Source: Aurantibrevibacter litoralis (GTDB taxonomy: Bacteria; Bacteroidota; Bacteroidia; Flavobacteriales; Flavobacteriaceae). Taken from it: a stretch of 64,000 nt of DNA. Numbering within the stretch: position 1 is the stretch's first letter; the number at the start of each line of letters is the position of its first letter. A program made the translations under genes and the position numbers. The DNA lies in assembly GCF_034651555.1 (NCBI RefSeq), contig NZ_JAYEEQ010000013.1, forward strand, positions 49,550-113,549, given 5' to 3'. The notes beneath the pieces are model-generated. The model saw only the letters and a list, made by a program, of their open reading frames with translations, made no database searches and had not been told where the DNA came from. Below are positions 1 to 9,800 of the stretch, in pieces.

Positions 1-1
1 C

Positions 2-631
2 ATAGCGTATGTGCCGGAAAAAGAAAGAGCCTATTTTGAGGAACTGTCCGGAGTATATGCGCCAAACACCTCATTGACCGATTTGCCGCAACCCATAGGG
101 CCAGGTAAAAACTACAGTGGTGAAGATATGGGTAAACTACTTTGGGGTGGCCAACTTAACACCTATAAAGGTACTGTGGCAGATGGAGAAAGGGCTTATC
201 AAGCCGCATTATGTGTGGTATGCCATAGAATACGTGGCGAAGGAGGTGCCACGGGACCGGATCTAACCCAAGCCCATACCAAGTTTGGAAGTTATGATTT
301 GTTGTTTGCAATTTATAGCCCCAATGATGAAATTTCGGATCAATATGCATTTACCCTATTCCATCAAAAAGACGGCACTAAAATAGCGGGTCGAATTTTA
401 TCTGAGGTGGGCGACTCTATCACCTTGCTGCCCAATCCATTTAACGAAAGTTATGCCGTAAAACTAGCGAAAAATGCCATAGAGAAACGCGAACTTTCTC
501 CGGTATCCCCTATGCCTCCCGGATTGCTGAATCGACTCAATGAACAAGAAATTATCGATCTTTTTGCGTATTTGCAATCGGGTGGCGATGGTAGCCATGA
601 GATTTACACCAAGGAAAAAAGCGCCAATTAA
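2..631 (+). CDS. Haem-binding (cytochrome c-like) domain protein, C-terminal part
   Basis: The reading frame is open to the left edge, so only the C-terminal ~209 residues are present; the GTG at 11 is not a convincing start. A CxxCH haem site (CVVCH) is followed by GGATGPDLT, and near the end SPMPPGLL supplies the probable methionine ligand before a final helix ending in DLFAYLQSG. This arrangement matches the 'putative haem-binding domain' described from Planctomycetes/Verrucomicrobia (TIGR02603 type), often at the end of large periplasmic dehydrogenase-like proteins. The missing N-terminal part could therefore be a PQQ/NHL-type dehydrogenase or HEAT-repeat protein. Periplasmic location is inferred from the haem site; the signal peptide is outside the window. 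Confidence 0.8.
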   Translation: MAYVPEKERAYFEELSGVYAPNTSLTDLPQPIGPGKNYSGEDMGKLLWGGQLNTYKGTVADGERAYQAALCVVCHRIRGEGGATGPDLTQAHTKFGSYDLLFAIYSPNDEISDQYAFTLFHQKDGTKIAGRILSEVGDSITLLPNPFNESYAVKLAKNAIEKRELSPVSPMPPGLLNRLNEQEIIDLFAYLQSGGDGSHEIYTKEKSAN

Positions 632-697
632 CGAAGTTAACCCATATTGCGACAGGTATTAATCCGCTTTTGACCCTTTTATCCCATGACAATTTGC

Positions 698-705
698 TAT
701 TTTTG
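698..705 (+). promoter_or_regulatory. Candidate Bacteroidota -7 element for rpe
   Basis: TATTTTTG fits the Bacteroidota housekeeping -7 consensus TAnnTTTG and lies 26 bases before the rpe ATG. A TTG at 670-672 could be the -33 element, although the 25-base spacing is longer than usual. Inferred from consensus only. Confidence 0.4.
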
Positions 706-731
706 CAAGCAATGAACCGTGGCAGAAAATC

Positions 732-1391
732 ATGAACAAAGTTAAAATAGCACCCTCGCTTTTAGCAGCCGATTTTGGCAACTTGCAGCGCGATGTCGAA
801 ATGGTGAACCAAAGCGCGGCCCATTGGCATCACATTGATATCATGGATGGGGTTTTTGTGCCTAATATATCCTATGGGATGCCGGTGGTAAAAGCTATAA
901 ACTCCTATGCCACCAAACCGTTGGATGTACATTTGATGATTGTAGATCCCGATAGATATATTGCCACTTTTGCGGCTCTCGGAGCGGCCATTTTAACGGT
1001 GCACTACGAAGCCTGTACCCATCTGCACCGCAGTATCCAAGCCATAAAAGCCGCCGGTATGAAAGCGGGCGTGGCACTAAATCCACATACGCCTGTTACA
1101 CTGCTTCAAGACACGCTAAAAGATATCGATTTGGTGCTCATTATGAGTGTTAATCCGGGATTTGGCGGACAAACGTTTATCGAAAACACCTATCGCAAAA
1201 TTGAGCGTTTAAAAAGTATGATCTTGCAACAAAAAACGACAACCTTAATAGAAGTAGATGGCGGGGTTACCCAGACCAATGCCAAAGCTTTGGTTGATGC
1301 CGGAGCGGACGTATTGGTGGCCGGAAGTTTTATTTTTAACAGTGTAGACCCCATACAAACGATTGCTTCTTTAACAGAAATTACTTCCTAA
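732..1391 (+). CDS. rpe: Ribulose-phosphate 3-epimerase
   Basis: Interconverts D-ribulose 5-phosphate and D-xylulose 5-phosphate in the cytosolic pentose phosphate pathway. The 219-residue product is the normal length for this TIM-barrel enzyme. Visible signatures are IAPSLLAADF at the N-terminus, HHIDIMDGVFVPN with the metal-binding His and catalytic Asp at about residues 34-39, the phosphate-binding VNPGFGGQ near 143, and EVDGGV with the second catalytic Asp near 177. The ATG start is preceded by a plausible -7 box. The stop codon overlaps the start of the next gene by one base (1391), so the two are probably cotranscribed. Confidence 0.96.
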   Translation: MNKVKIAPSLLAADFGNLQRDVEMVNQSAAHWHHIDIMDGVFVPNISYGMPVVKAINSYATKPLDVHLMIVDPDRYIATFAALGAAILTVHYEACTHLHRSIQAIKAAGMKAGVALNPHTPVTLLQDTLKDIDLVLIMSVNPGFGGQTFIENTYRKIERLKSMILQQKTTTLIEVDGGVTQTNAKALVDAGADVLVAGSFIFNSVDPIQTIASLTEITS

Positions 1392-2362
1392 TGCAGTTAT
1401 TTGATATAATTATTGTGGGCGGAGGTCCCATAGGCATTGCTTGTGGACTAGAAGCTAAAAAGAAAGGGTTAAGCTATCTGATTATTGAAAAAGGCCCCAT
1501 TGTTAATTCTTTGTTCCATTATCCGGCGAATATGCAGTTTTTTTCTTCGTCGGAACGACTAGAAATAGATGAGATCCCCTTTATAAGCAAAGAAGCGAAA
1601 CCAAAACGAGATGAGGCTTTGGAGTACTATAGGCGTATTGTTACCGGCAACAAACTCCAAATAAACTTATTTGAAACGGTAACTTCCATATACAAGTCTC
1701 AGGACCATTTTGAAGTCGTTACAGATAAACAAAACTATAAGGCTTTTCATATCATTATTGCGACAGGATTTTATGATATCCCTAATCTATTGAACGTGCC
1801 CGGTGAAGACCTTCCCAAAGTATCGCACTATTATGACAACCCTCATTTTTACGCCAATCAAAAAGTAGCTGTTGTTGGTGCCAGCAATTCTGCCATAGAT
1901 GCAGCCTTGGAATGTTGGCGAAAAGGCGCCGAAGTAACCCTAGTAATTCGTGGGAATGAAGTAGGGCAACGGGTAAAATATTGGGTTCGCCCGGATATTG
2001 TAAATAGAATTGAGGAAGGCAGTATAAAAGCCTATTATAACGCTACAGTGAAAGAAATACATCCACAGACGCTAAAACTAAATACGCCCGAGGGTATCGT
2101 GGTTATACAAAATGATTTTGTTTTGGCATTAACAGGTTATAAACCCAATTTCGAATTTTTACAGCATTTAGGAATTGCCTTATCTGAGGATGAAAAACGA
2201 CTTCCACAGTACAACCCAGATACTATGGAGACAAATATTCCGGGCATTTACCTGGCCGGGGTCATTTGTGGGGGTATGGAAACGCATAAATGGTTCATAG
2301 AAAATTCTCGAATTCATGCGCCTACGATAATAAATTCCATATTAGCCAAAAGCAAGGTCTAA
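1391..2362 (+). CDS. ypdA: YpdA-family FAD/NAD(P)-dependent disulfide reductase
   Basis: A 323-residue flavoprotein with an N-terminal FAD-binding Rossmann motif (IIVGGGPIG, about residues 7-15) and a second nucleotide-binding motif VAVVGASNSAIDAALE near 157-172. The C-terminal TNIPGIYLAGVICGG segment is the usual FAD-contacting region. It lacks the CxxC redox pair of thioredoxin reductase, as expected for YpdA/Bdr, the putative bacillithiol-disulfide reductase of Firmicutes and many Bacteroidota. The substrate in this organism is inferred from the family, since no bacillithiol synthesis gene is in the window. It starts on the last base of rpe's stop codon. Confidence 0.85.
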   Translation: MQLFDIIIVGGGPIGIACGLEAKKKGLSYLIIEKGPIVNSLFHYPANMQFFSSSERLEIDEIPFISKEAKPKRDEALEYYRRIVTGNKLQINLFETVTSIYKSQDHFEVVTDKQNYKAFHIIIATGFYDIPNLLNVPGEDLPKVSHYYDNPHFYANQKVAVVGASNSAIDAALECWRKGAEVTLVIRGNEVGQRVKYWVRPDIVNRIEEGSIKAYYNATVKEIHPQTLKLNTPEGIVVIQNDFVLALTGYKPNFEFLQHLGIALSEDEKRLPQYNPDTMETNIPGIYLAGVICGGMETHKWFIENSRIHAPTIINSILAKSKV

Positions 2363-2470
2363 AAAAATTGGACGTAAGTGCCGCTTTTTTATCACTCAAT
2401 AATATGGCTTTCAACACTTTTACCAAAGAATATTATTTTGAAATCACCTTACCCAGAGCGCAGGTTTTAG

Positions 2471-3097
2471 CTAAAACAATCCTCCAAAAAACAAGTGACA
2501 CGCAATAAAACCAATGACCGATAAAATTATCCCTACCAGAAAAACAGTAAAGGATTTGCGCAATAATCGAAACTTTGCATCTATAGTTTTTCCTAAGTAA
2601 TAGGTATCCTTGGCTATTGTTCTGTATAATTCATCGCCTTGATCCATAAGTTCGGTAATATTCTTTACGTATTCGCCTTCGGAAAGTTCGTTAAAATTAC
2701 CGTAGAACATTAAATTATTTACTTCTCGGGCTCCGTGTTTACACTCGGGTCGGGTGGCGAAAATGGCATAGGTGATGGAAATTAAATTGGTTGTTAAAAT
2801 CATTACCGCTGGTATAATGAGATGCGGATCTTTGTCCAGCTGATTCATAACTGTACCAATAATTATGGACAGAATAATCGCATTAATCGATATTAAAATA
2901 TGTGATTTCCGATCAATCATTGTATTTAGCGTATACTGATTCTTAGAAACCAATCTAAAAAAAGTTTCTACACCTCGTTCAGATCTGGGATCAATACTTT
3001 TAAGTTTCTTCTTCAATAGTTTTAATCCCTGTTTATCTAGATCTAAAACTCCTTTTACATCGGAACTACCCAATGTTTCATTACGCTGTTCGCTCAT
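2471..3097 (-). CDS. Pycsar-effector-like (PycTM / DUF5706) membrane protein
   Basis: A 208-residue protein with a charged cytosolic N-terminus and about three hydrophobic segments: roughly residues 65-87 (ILISINAIILSIIIGTVM), 92-115 and a C-terminal hairpin near 180-205. The pattern FFRLVSKNQYTLNTMIDRK directly before the first membrane segment resembles the DUF5706/PycTM family. In anti-phage Pycsar systems a cyclic-pyrimidine second messenger activates such proteins to disrupt the inner membrane. No PycC-type uridylate/cytidylate cyclase lies next to it; instead it follows ppk1 by 11 bases on the same strand. A housekeeping or stress-signalling role for this copy is therefore as likely as defence. 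The family call is from recall of the pattern. Confidence 0.7.
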   Translation of the reverse strand: MSEQRNETLGSSDVKGVLDLDKQGLKLLKKKLKSIDPRSERGVETFFRLVSKNQYTLNTMIDRKSHILISINAIILSIIIGTVMNQLDKDPHLIIPAVMILTTNLISITYAIFATRPECKHGAREVNNLMFYGNFNELSEGEYVKNITELMDQGDELYRTIAKDTYYLGKTIDAKFRLLRKSFTVFLVGIILSVIGFIACHLFFGGLF

Positions 3098-3108
3098 AAT
3101 AGGTTTCT

Positions 3109-5106
3109 TTACATAAAATAGGTGTTTGGTACTTCTTTTGGCACCTGACCAATATAGGTGTTTTTTTGCGCCTCGTCTATAATACGTGCCTTTACCTTTT
3201 CATTAATTTGAAGCATTAAGGCTTTCTTAAGTTGCAATTGCACCTCTTTGTCTAAAATTGGTACTATAACCTCTATGCGGTGATCTAAATTGCGGGTCAT
3301 AAAATCGGCAGATCCCATATACATTTTTTCATCACCTCCGTTACCAAAAACGTAGACACGCCCGTGTTCTAAATACCGATGCACAATACTGGTTACCCTT
3401 ATATGCTCGCTTTGATGGATTATTCCGGGCACCAAGCAACAAATTCCCCTAACAATTAAACGTATTTTTACACCGGCATTGTTGGCTTTATAGAGTAAAT
3501 GTATCATTTTTTCGTCTTGTAGGCTATTCAATTTTAAAATGATATAGGCCTTCTTTCCTTTTAACGCATTGTTAATCTCGGTGTTTATGAGTGCGCTAAA
3601 AGAAGAACGTGTACTAAACGGAGAGACAATGAGATGATGCAAGCTGGGGTGTCGAAGCCTCCCCTGTAACACCTGAAAAACCTGATCGATTTCTGAGGTA
3701 ATCCCGTTATGGGCAGTATAGAGTCCAAAATCGGTATACACTTTAGCCGTCTTTTCGTTAAAATTCCCTGTACCTACATAGCCATAGGCCTTGGTTTGTT
3801 TACTTTCCTTACGCAGGATGTACATTATTTTGGAATGTACTTTAATGCCGGGCTGGCTATACTGAACGGTAGCGCCATTACGTTCTAAAAGCGTACCCCA
3901 CTTCAAATTATTTTCTTCATCAAACCGTGCTTTGCACTCCATAAAAGCATACACTTTCTTCCCGTTTTCCAGTGCTGTTATCAATGTCTTAGCTACTTCA
4001 GATTCCTCAGAAATTCTATACAGTGTTATTTTTATTTCAGTAACGGCCGGGTCATGGGCCGCTTCATGAAGCATCAAAAGTAGATCATCAAAAGCATCAT
4101 AGGGAAAATAAGACAACCGATCTTTGGCTTTTATGGCATTAAATCGGGATGAAAAAGACGTAAATTCCGATTTCAATTGTGGTGTAAATGCTTCATATTC
4201 GGGCACTATGGCCTCGGGGTTGGGAAACTTAAAAAAGTCTTTAAAATTATGATAGCGCCCTCCCTTTATGATATCAATTTTATCAATATTCAATACTTCT
4301 TGCAGGGCATTTAAAAGGTCCTCGGGCATTTTATTGTCCACCAACGCTCGGGTAATCTGTCCGGTATCCCGATGTGGTAAAGCCGCCTTTATTTTCTCAA
4401 CTAAATCGCCAGAATATTCATCATCGATGTACAATGCTGCATCTCTAGAAATTTTTAGGGCATAAAGCGTAGATTGAAACTTTTTAGTGAGGTAATACTT
4501 GAAGATATCGTCTATAAACGTAATACAATGCTTGCCTGACGTTTTTGAAAATGTATAAAATCGGGGAATATGGTGTGGAATTTTTACCAAAATCAATTTT
4601 TGATCCTTAGAAAGTGCCGTTAAATAAAGGCATTCATTCTCTGGAGCATAGGTGACTTTAGGGTTGTGTATAGGCATTATATTAAACTTCAATTCGGTAC
4701 GTTCTAACTGATCTACAAGTTGCAAGGCTTCGGCTTTTTGAGCCTTATTAAATTTTGAATGACCTATAATTTGTATCCCTATAGATTTTAATTCGGGTAT
4801 AATTTCCTTTCTATAAATACGCCCAAAATACTGCTGCTGCCGGTCTACTTGTTTCTTAATTTCCTTTAATAGTTTTTTAGGTTTGGAAATCAATCGTTTT
4901 CTTAATGGCTTTTTCAGCTGCTTAATTTGCCGTATTTCCGATACACGTACCTTGTAAAACTCGTCTAAATTGGAAGAAAAGATGGCCAAAAAACGGATGC
5001 GTTCTAACAAAGGATTCCTTTTATCCGCTGCTTCTTGCAACACTCTGTGGTTAAACCGGAGCCAAGAAAGATCACGATTATAAAAGGTCTTGGAATAAAG
5101 AGACAT
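3109..5106 (-). CDS. ppk1: Polyphosphate kinase 1
   Basis: Reversibly transfers the terminal phosphate of ATP to inorganic polyphosphate. I place the start at the ATG at 5106 (MSLYSKTFYNRDLSWL...), because the N-terminal DLSWLRFN motif of PPK1 begins there and because the longer frame would overlap the upstream gene; the start is 4 bases after that gene's stop. The order is N-domain, head domain (SSNLDEFYKVRV near residue 45), then two phospholipase-D-like C-terminal domains. Both catalytic histidines are visible: VHSK in GIKVHSKIMYI and the second in YLEHGRVYVFGN. Length (~665 aa) is normal. It is the middle gene of a barrel-ppk1-PycTM arrangement. Confidence 0.95.
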   Translation of the reverse strand: MSLYSKTFYNRDLSWLRFNHRVLQEAADKRNPLLERIRFLAIFSSNLDEFYKVRVSEIRQIKQLKKPLRKRLISKPKKLLKEIKKQVDRQQQYFGRIYRKEIIPELKSIGIQIIGHSKFNKAQKAEALQLVDQLERTELKFNIMPIHNPKVTYAPENECLYLTALSKDQKLILVKIPHHIPRFYTFSKTSGKHCITFIDDIFKYYLTKKFQSTLYALKISRDAALYIDDEYSGDLVEKIKAALPHRDTGQITRALVDNKMPEDLLNALQEVLNIDKIDIIKGGRYHNFKDFFKFPNPEAIVPEYEAFTPQLKSEFTSFSSRFNAIKAKDRLSYFPYDAFDDLLLMLHEAAHDPAVTEIKITLYRISEESEVAKTLITALENGKKVYAFMECKARFDEENNLKWGTLLERNGATVQYSQPGIKVHSKIMYILRKESKQTKAYGYVGTGNFNEKTAKVYTDFGLYTAHNGITSEIDQVFQVLQGRLRHPSLHHLIVSPFSTRSSFSALINTEINNALKGKKAYIILKLNSLQDEKMIHLLYKANNAGVKIRLIVRGICCLVPGIIHQSEHIRVTSIVHRYLEHGRVYVFGNGGDEKMYMGSADFMTRNLDHRIEVIVPILDKEVQLQLKKALMLQINEKVKARIIDEAQKNTYIGQVPKEVPNTYFM

Positions 5107-5110
5107 GATA

Positions 5111-5995
5111 TTACAATTTAAATCGGACTCCTGTCCTAAAATACGCACTATTGCTGTCACTTAAAGATGCTACTGTTCTATTTCTATTATTTCGTAAGCT
5201 GGCATTACTACTTAAAATGAACGAGGTATTCATGAAAAATTCCAAATGTTGGTTGTAATGGTACTCATACTGCAGCCCGGAAATTAATACGGCCATGTTA
5301 ATTTTATCTGCCGTTCGGCCATCAGAAATTTGTATATTATCTTGAATGTTAGACGTAAATCCATCCAATTCAGCGACCCATTTTAAACGGTTTTTTTTGG
5401 AAAAATGGTATTGTAGGTTCGCTTTAGGCACCCCAAGATTAAAAGACCAATCGGGTCTAAATTTGCGATAGTAACTTATAAAAGGCAACGGAAATGGAAA
5501 CCCTCTATTGCCCGAATAAGAGGCTCCAAGAATAAGCCGAAAAGGTCTCGCAATGGTATTATCGTTTCTTTTATCGTTAATAAAAACGACATCACCGGAA
5601 AATACCACATCTTCTAAATTTAATTGCTTTACTAAGTTAGAACTCACACCAGGAGAAAAGCGGGCTGCAAAACGCCAATCTTCATTTAACTTAAAAGAAT
5701 ACCCAATACTGAGATCGAGTAATTGAAAATCTTCTAATACATCAATATCAAAGGTGGTAATATTCTCATTAAAAGAGAGTTCTATTTTACTATAATCTAA
5801 ACCCACAAAAAGATATTTTCCTTTACTGAGACGAATAGGATAATTAAAAAGACCCCTAAGACGTGTATAGCCCACTTCCGAATTTCCTTGGGGGAGCCCC
5901 GTAAAATTTATGGCTGCCAAATCCGAAAATTGAGCACAATTTTGTTGTGCTAATAAAATGCAGATTATGGTTGCCCCAAGGAGTTTTTTGCCCAT
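5111..5995 (-). CDS. Outer-membrane beta-barrel protein (DUF6268-like)
   Basis: A 294-residue predicted exported protein with an N-terminal signal peptide (MGKKLLGATIICILLAQQNCAQ). Alternating hydrophobic/polar strands follow, ending in FRTGVRFKL with a terminal hydrophobic residue typical of outer-membrane barrels. Features such as WSFNLGVPKANLQYHF fit the DUF6268 barrel family of Bacteroidota, a family call made from memory. It is the promoter-proximal gene of the ppk1 operon. No enzymatic motif is seen, and a transport or structural role is not established. Confidence 0.75.
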   Translation of the reverse strand: MGKKLLGATIICILLAQQNCAQFSDLAAINFTGLPQGNSEVGYTRLRGLFNYPIRLSKGKYLFVGLDYSKIELSFNENITTFDIDVLEDFQLLDLSIGYSFKLNEDWRFAARFSPGVSSNLVKQLNLEDVVFSGDVVFINDKRNDNTIARPFRLILGASYSGNRGFPFPLPFISYYRKFRPDWSFNLGVPKANLQYHFSKKNRLKWVAELDGFTSNIQDNIQISDGRTADKINMAVLISGLQYEYHYNQHLEFFMNTSFILSSNASLRNNRNRTVASLSDSNSAYFRTGVRFKL

Positions 5996-6061
5996 TTTAT
6001 TTTTTTGAATCTTTCATAGAACTATCATAAAAGAAAAGGTTGACTGAATTATAATTTGCGT

Positions 6062-6781
6062 TTAAATTGTATCCCCCTGCATGTAAATCGGATTTTGCTT
6101 GGTTTTATTGCCGGAAACAATTTGATGCGTGTAAAAATGTGGCATATTTATGTGAAATTTATCATAGATGGGTTTTGGAATACCAAGATCGGCAATTCTA
6201 ATGTCAGTAGATAAGGGTAACGTATTAAGAATGGCTTTTGGTGCAGCCAAGGTTAAAATTTGATGGGCCTTAAAATAGGTCCCCTCGCCATTTTCAGAAA
6301 TACCGGTTGGAAGATCCAAGGCTATTCGATATGCCTTGCATGCATTAGCTTCATCAATACCTTTTAAAAACGCGGGTGCTAAAGGCAATCGTTGCGAGAA
6401 ACCCAAATAGGCATCTACCCATATATCAGGGTTTTTAATTTTTTTTTTGGTAGCACCAAACGCCAATGCCCTTTTTAACTGTGCCAAAGGCAATGCCTTA
6501 GTGATAGTAACCGCAAGATCCAGATATACCTTAAATCCCCAAGCGCTCAATCTACGAGCAGCCACAAGACCTCCACCCCCATTATTGCCATTGCCTACGC
6601 CGATACGAATTTTTGTAGAAAATGATGCTTTTTCTGCAATTAAACGAGCCAACTGAAGTCCCGCATTTTCCATCATAAGTTCAATGTGAAGTCCGTAATG
6701 GGTTACAGCAAGGTAATCCATTTCTTTAAAGGCTTCCAAAGACAAGGTTTCAGACGGGTTAAAGTGATTGTGCGGAATCAT
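6062..6781 (-). CDS. nnrE: NAD(P)H-hydrate epimerase (YjeF N-domain protein)
   Basis: Epimerises damaged R-NAD(P)HX to the S form so that the dehydratase can repair it. The 239-residue protein contains only the YjeF N-terminal Rossmann-like domain; the C-terminal NnrD dehydratase found in bifunctional bacterial proteins is absent. Family marks are MMENAG at about residue 36, GNGNNGGGGLVAARRL near 63-78 and ALDLPTGISENG near 155. The loop usually reads GNNGGDG, so the Asp is replaced by Gly here. It is transcribed in the same direction as the ppk1 operon but is separated from it by 66 bases. Confidence 0.85.
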   Translation of the reverse strand: MIPHNHFNPSETLSLEAFKEMDYLAVTHYGLHIELMMENAGLQLARLIAEKASFSTKIRIGVGNGNNGGGGLVAARRLSAWGFKVYLDLAVTITKALPLAQLKRALAFGATKKKIKNPDIWVDAYLGFSQRLPLAPAFLKGIDEANACKAYRIALDLPTGISENGEGTYFKAHQILTLAAPKAILNTLPLSTDIRIADLGIPKPIYDKFHINMPHFYTHQIVSGNKTKQNPIYMQGDTI

Positions 6782-6899
6782 CCAATTTCATGAATTAGGT
6801 TTGGTTAAAATCGATCTGCATTTGTACGCTATCATTCTTTTGTCCCTTAGGCTTCCTTAAAAGAAGTATACTGTATTGGTTCGTTAATCGTGGTATTGC

Positions 6900-9800
6900 T
6901 TACAAGGAAACCCCCAATCCAAAAACAAATCTCCCGCCATCGGATCCGTTAAAATAACCGAAATTGGCCGAAATGGCACCCAAACCATTAACCCAAAAAG
7001 AGGTGCCCGGACTCGTATGCCATTTTTTAGAGTCGTCATTTTCTGTCCACACACGGCCATGATCAAACCCTAACGAAATTCCATAGCGCAAGGGTATCAA
7101 GTTTGTTCTAATTTTTCCCAATACAAAACGGATATCTGTGTTTTGATAAAATGCATATTTTCCGACGAAACGTTCATTTCGAAAGCCTCTTAGGCCATTA
7201 TTTCCTCCAATCTGAGCCCCGTGATAAAATTCAAAATCATCCCCCAATATGAGTTCTCCCGCCATTTTGGTGGCAAAAACCACCGCGCCACTTTGCGTGA
7301 TCCTATGGGTAATACCAAAGGAGGGTTGTATGTACGCAAAACTATTATCCGCATTGGTATTATCGATATTGGTTTTGTAACCGGCAGTGAGTTCTATATC
7401 TAAGGCAAGGGTGGGATATGAAGCGTTGTCTTCATTTAAAAATTGATACGAAATTTCACCTCCGCCATAGACTTGTTTTTCAAAAACGGTGCTATTTGGT
7501 GCTAGCGTATTTACAAAGCGTCCGTTCGTGTTTTCCAATTCAAAAGATTCTATTAGGGGTTTAATATGAAAGGAGCCTCCATTTTTGCCTCTGTAGATAA
7601 GACTGGTGGCGACCTTCCATTGTCGTATTCGAGTTCTATTAAAATCTAATTCTACGGCATCCCTGTCATAGGGCGTTTCATTTCCAATTCCGAAAAAGTT
7701 AATCGAAAAATTGGGACTGGTATACAGCCCTTCAACGGCAAAGTTCCAGTTGTGAAAAATGTTAGAAAATTCGCCCCTGTAACTAAAATCATATCCTGAA
7801 GTAGCGGTGTAATAGGAAGCACTAAAGCTATGCTTCTGCGTGAATGGATTTCCTTGTATGCCATTAAAGGTATAATTATCTAAAACTCCCAAGCGCACGC
7901 CGTCATCCGGATTAAAGGCAATAAGCGGAAGTATCTGATTGGTACTATGTTTCATTTTAGTATGGTCAAAATCATTAATTTCATAATCATCGACCAGCCA
8001 TTTTTTGGATCCCTTTTGAACGATGGTGTTTGGTTTCGATTTGTAGTCGTACAGCTTCACTCTTTTGGTGTTTCTAAAATCGTAAACGTCATTTTTACGA
8101 CCCCCTACTATTTTAATATCAATAGGGTTCTTGCTTTCGCCATCTACGATAAAGGTATCTTCCCCATCTAAGCCATAAATCCATATTTCTTTGGTTACGT
8201 CTTGGTGAAAAGTACGATTCAAAAGTTCTAAATCTTTCCGTTGTATTTCTATTGTTGTCTTGCCGTTATTTGAACGTGTTATGGTAAAAATATCGCTCTT
8301 TTCGGTACCAATTATAATCTCAAAACGGCTCACATAGTCGTAGTATTTTTTAGCGATTTGCAAAAGATTGGCCTTCCGTCCTCTTAGTTTTTGTTTGATA
8401 TCGTCAATGGTTTTGCCTTTTACCGCATCGGGAACGCCCTCAAAAGCCAATTCAATATCTGCATCGGTTAGGCTTTCTTGAATAAATAGGGCTTGCTTTT
8501 CCCATTCGGACCAGTCCGAGCTATCTAAAAGATTAATATCTAGGTGATAGGGCGATGTGGCAAACCACTTTGGACTGCGCAGTGTTTCATCAAAACTTTG
8601 CATTTTGCGCAAACCCGGAATGGCTCTTGTTAAAAACTCGATCATAGCACCATCAAACTTCGAAAATGCCTGATCCCTATCTCGGGGAATGGGTTTGCAC
8701 AATTGAGTGCCGTTTTCAGACTCAAAAAGAGCCCATCGCCATTGATCTTCGTGCCTATCCCAATCTCCAATAAGCATATCAAAAAGTCTGGCACGAATAT
8801 AGGACGGTTCGTCTACCACCGACTTCCCATTTTTATGAACCACCTCTAATACCTCGGCCGTACTCAATATCTTCTTTGGATTACCAAAACTCTCCACTTC
8901 GGTTTGTGTATCGCCTACATGCTCTTCTATGAGGTATAGCTCATCCCCAAATTCGTTATTATAACGCCCCAGAGTTTCCTGTTTGGGAACAAAATACAAT
9001 GTAGGATTCGTGTGGTACACCCCCACGGGATCAGATAGTTTCCCAATTACAAAAGGCGTATACGGATTGGATGTGGTATAAAAATCTAACAAAAAGGCAT
9101 CAATAAACGTGCCGTCTAGCGCATCTCCCAAATACACATCCTGAAACGCATTGGCCTGTAAAAACTGTGTGGTGCTTTTTCGTAAGGCTCTCATTACAAA
9201 TTCTCTACCTGCTTCATCTTTAAGTCGAAGCGACTTGGATTGCTGTCCTCCTCCTTTTTTTATAGGCTGTAAACCGCCCATAAGAGTATCTAGAAAAACG
9301 ACCGGTGCCGCTACCTCGGCCCCATATAATTCCCTGTAGTGTTTTCCCCATAAACGCTCGTACAATCCTTTTTTTGTGGCTTCTTCGGCGGTATATATAG
9401 AGGCCTTCACAGTCTGTGGATACGTTTCTTCGGGTTTAAAATTGGTTACGACATCCTCGGTATCTCCTAGGGCGATGGTCTTTGTAAAAATTGGATGCGC
9501 TTGGCCATTTACAGTTTCTATAAAATTCACCGTGATCTTGCCTTGTGTTGAAACGTCTAAGCGGGCATATCCTGTAATGTCTGATGTAAACTCCTCCTTT
9601 TTAGCTTTGGCGGTGGCCTGTGTGGCACCCGATGCGCCACTTATAATTTGCGGTACCCCAAATGGATTTAGGTACTGTAGGTTTCTGTCATGACCCGATA
9701 TAAAAATGACATTGTCGGCTTGTCGCGCAATGGTGCTTAAGCGATTTCGTAACGAGCGATACTGTTTATTCTCGAAATCTTCGGTACGGAAACCGCCTGT

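Noticed and set aside
2290..2508. 72-codon plus-strand ORF after ypdA
   Set aside because: Begins within ypdA in another frame and has no recognisable pattern.
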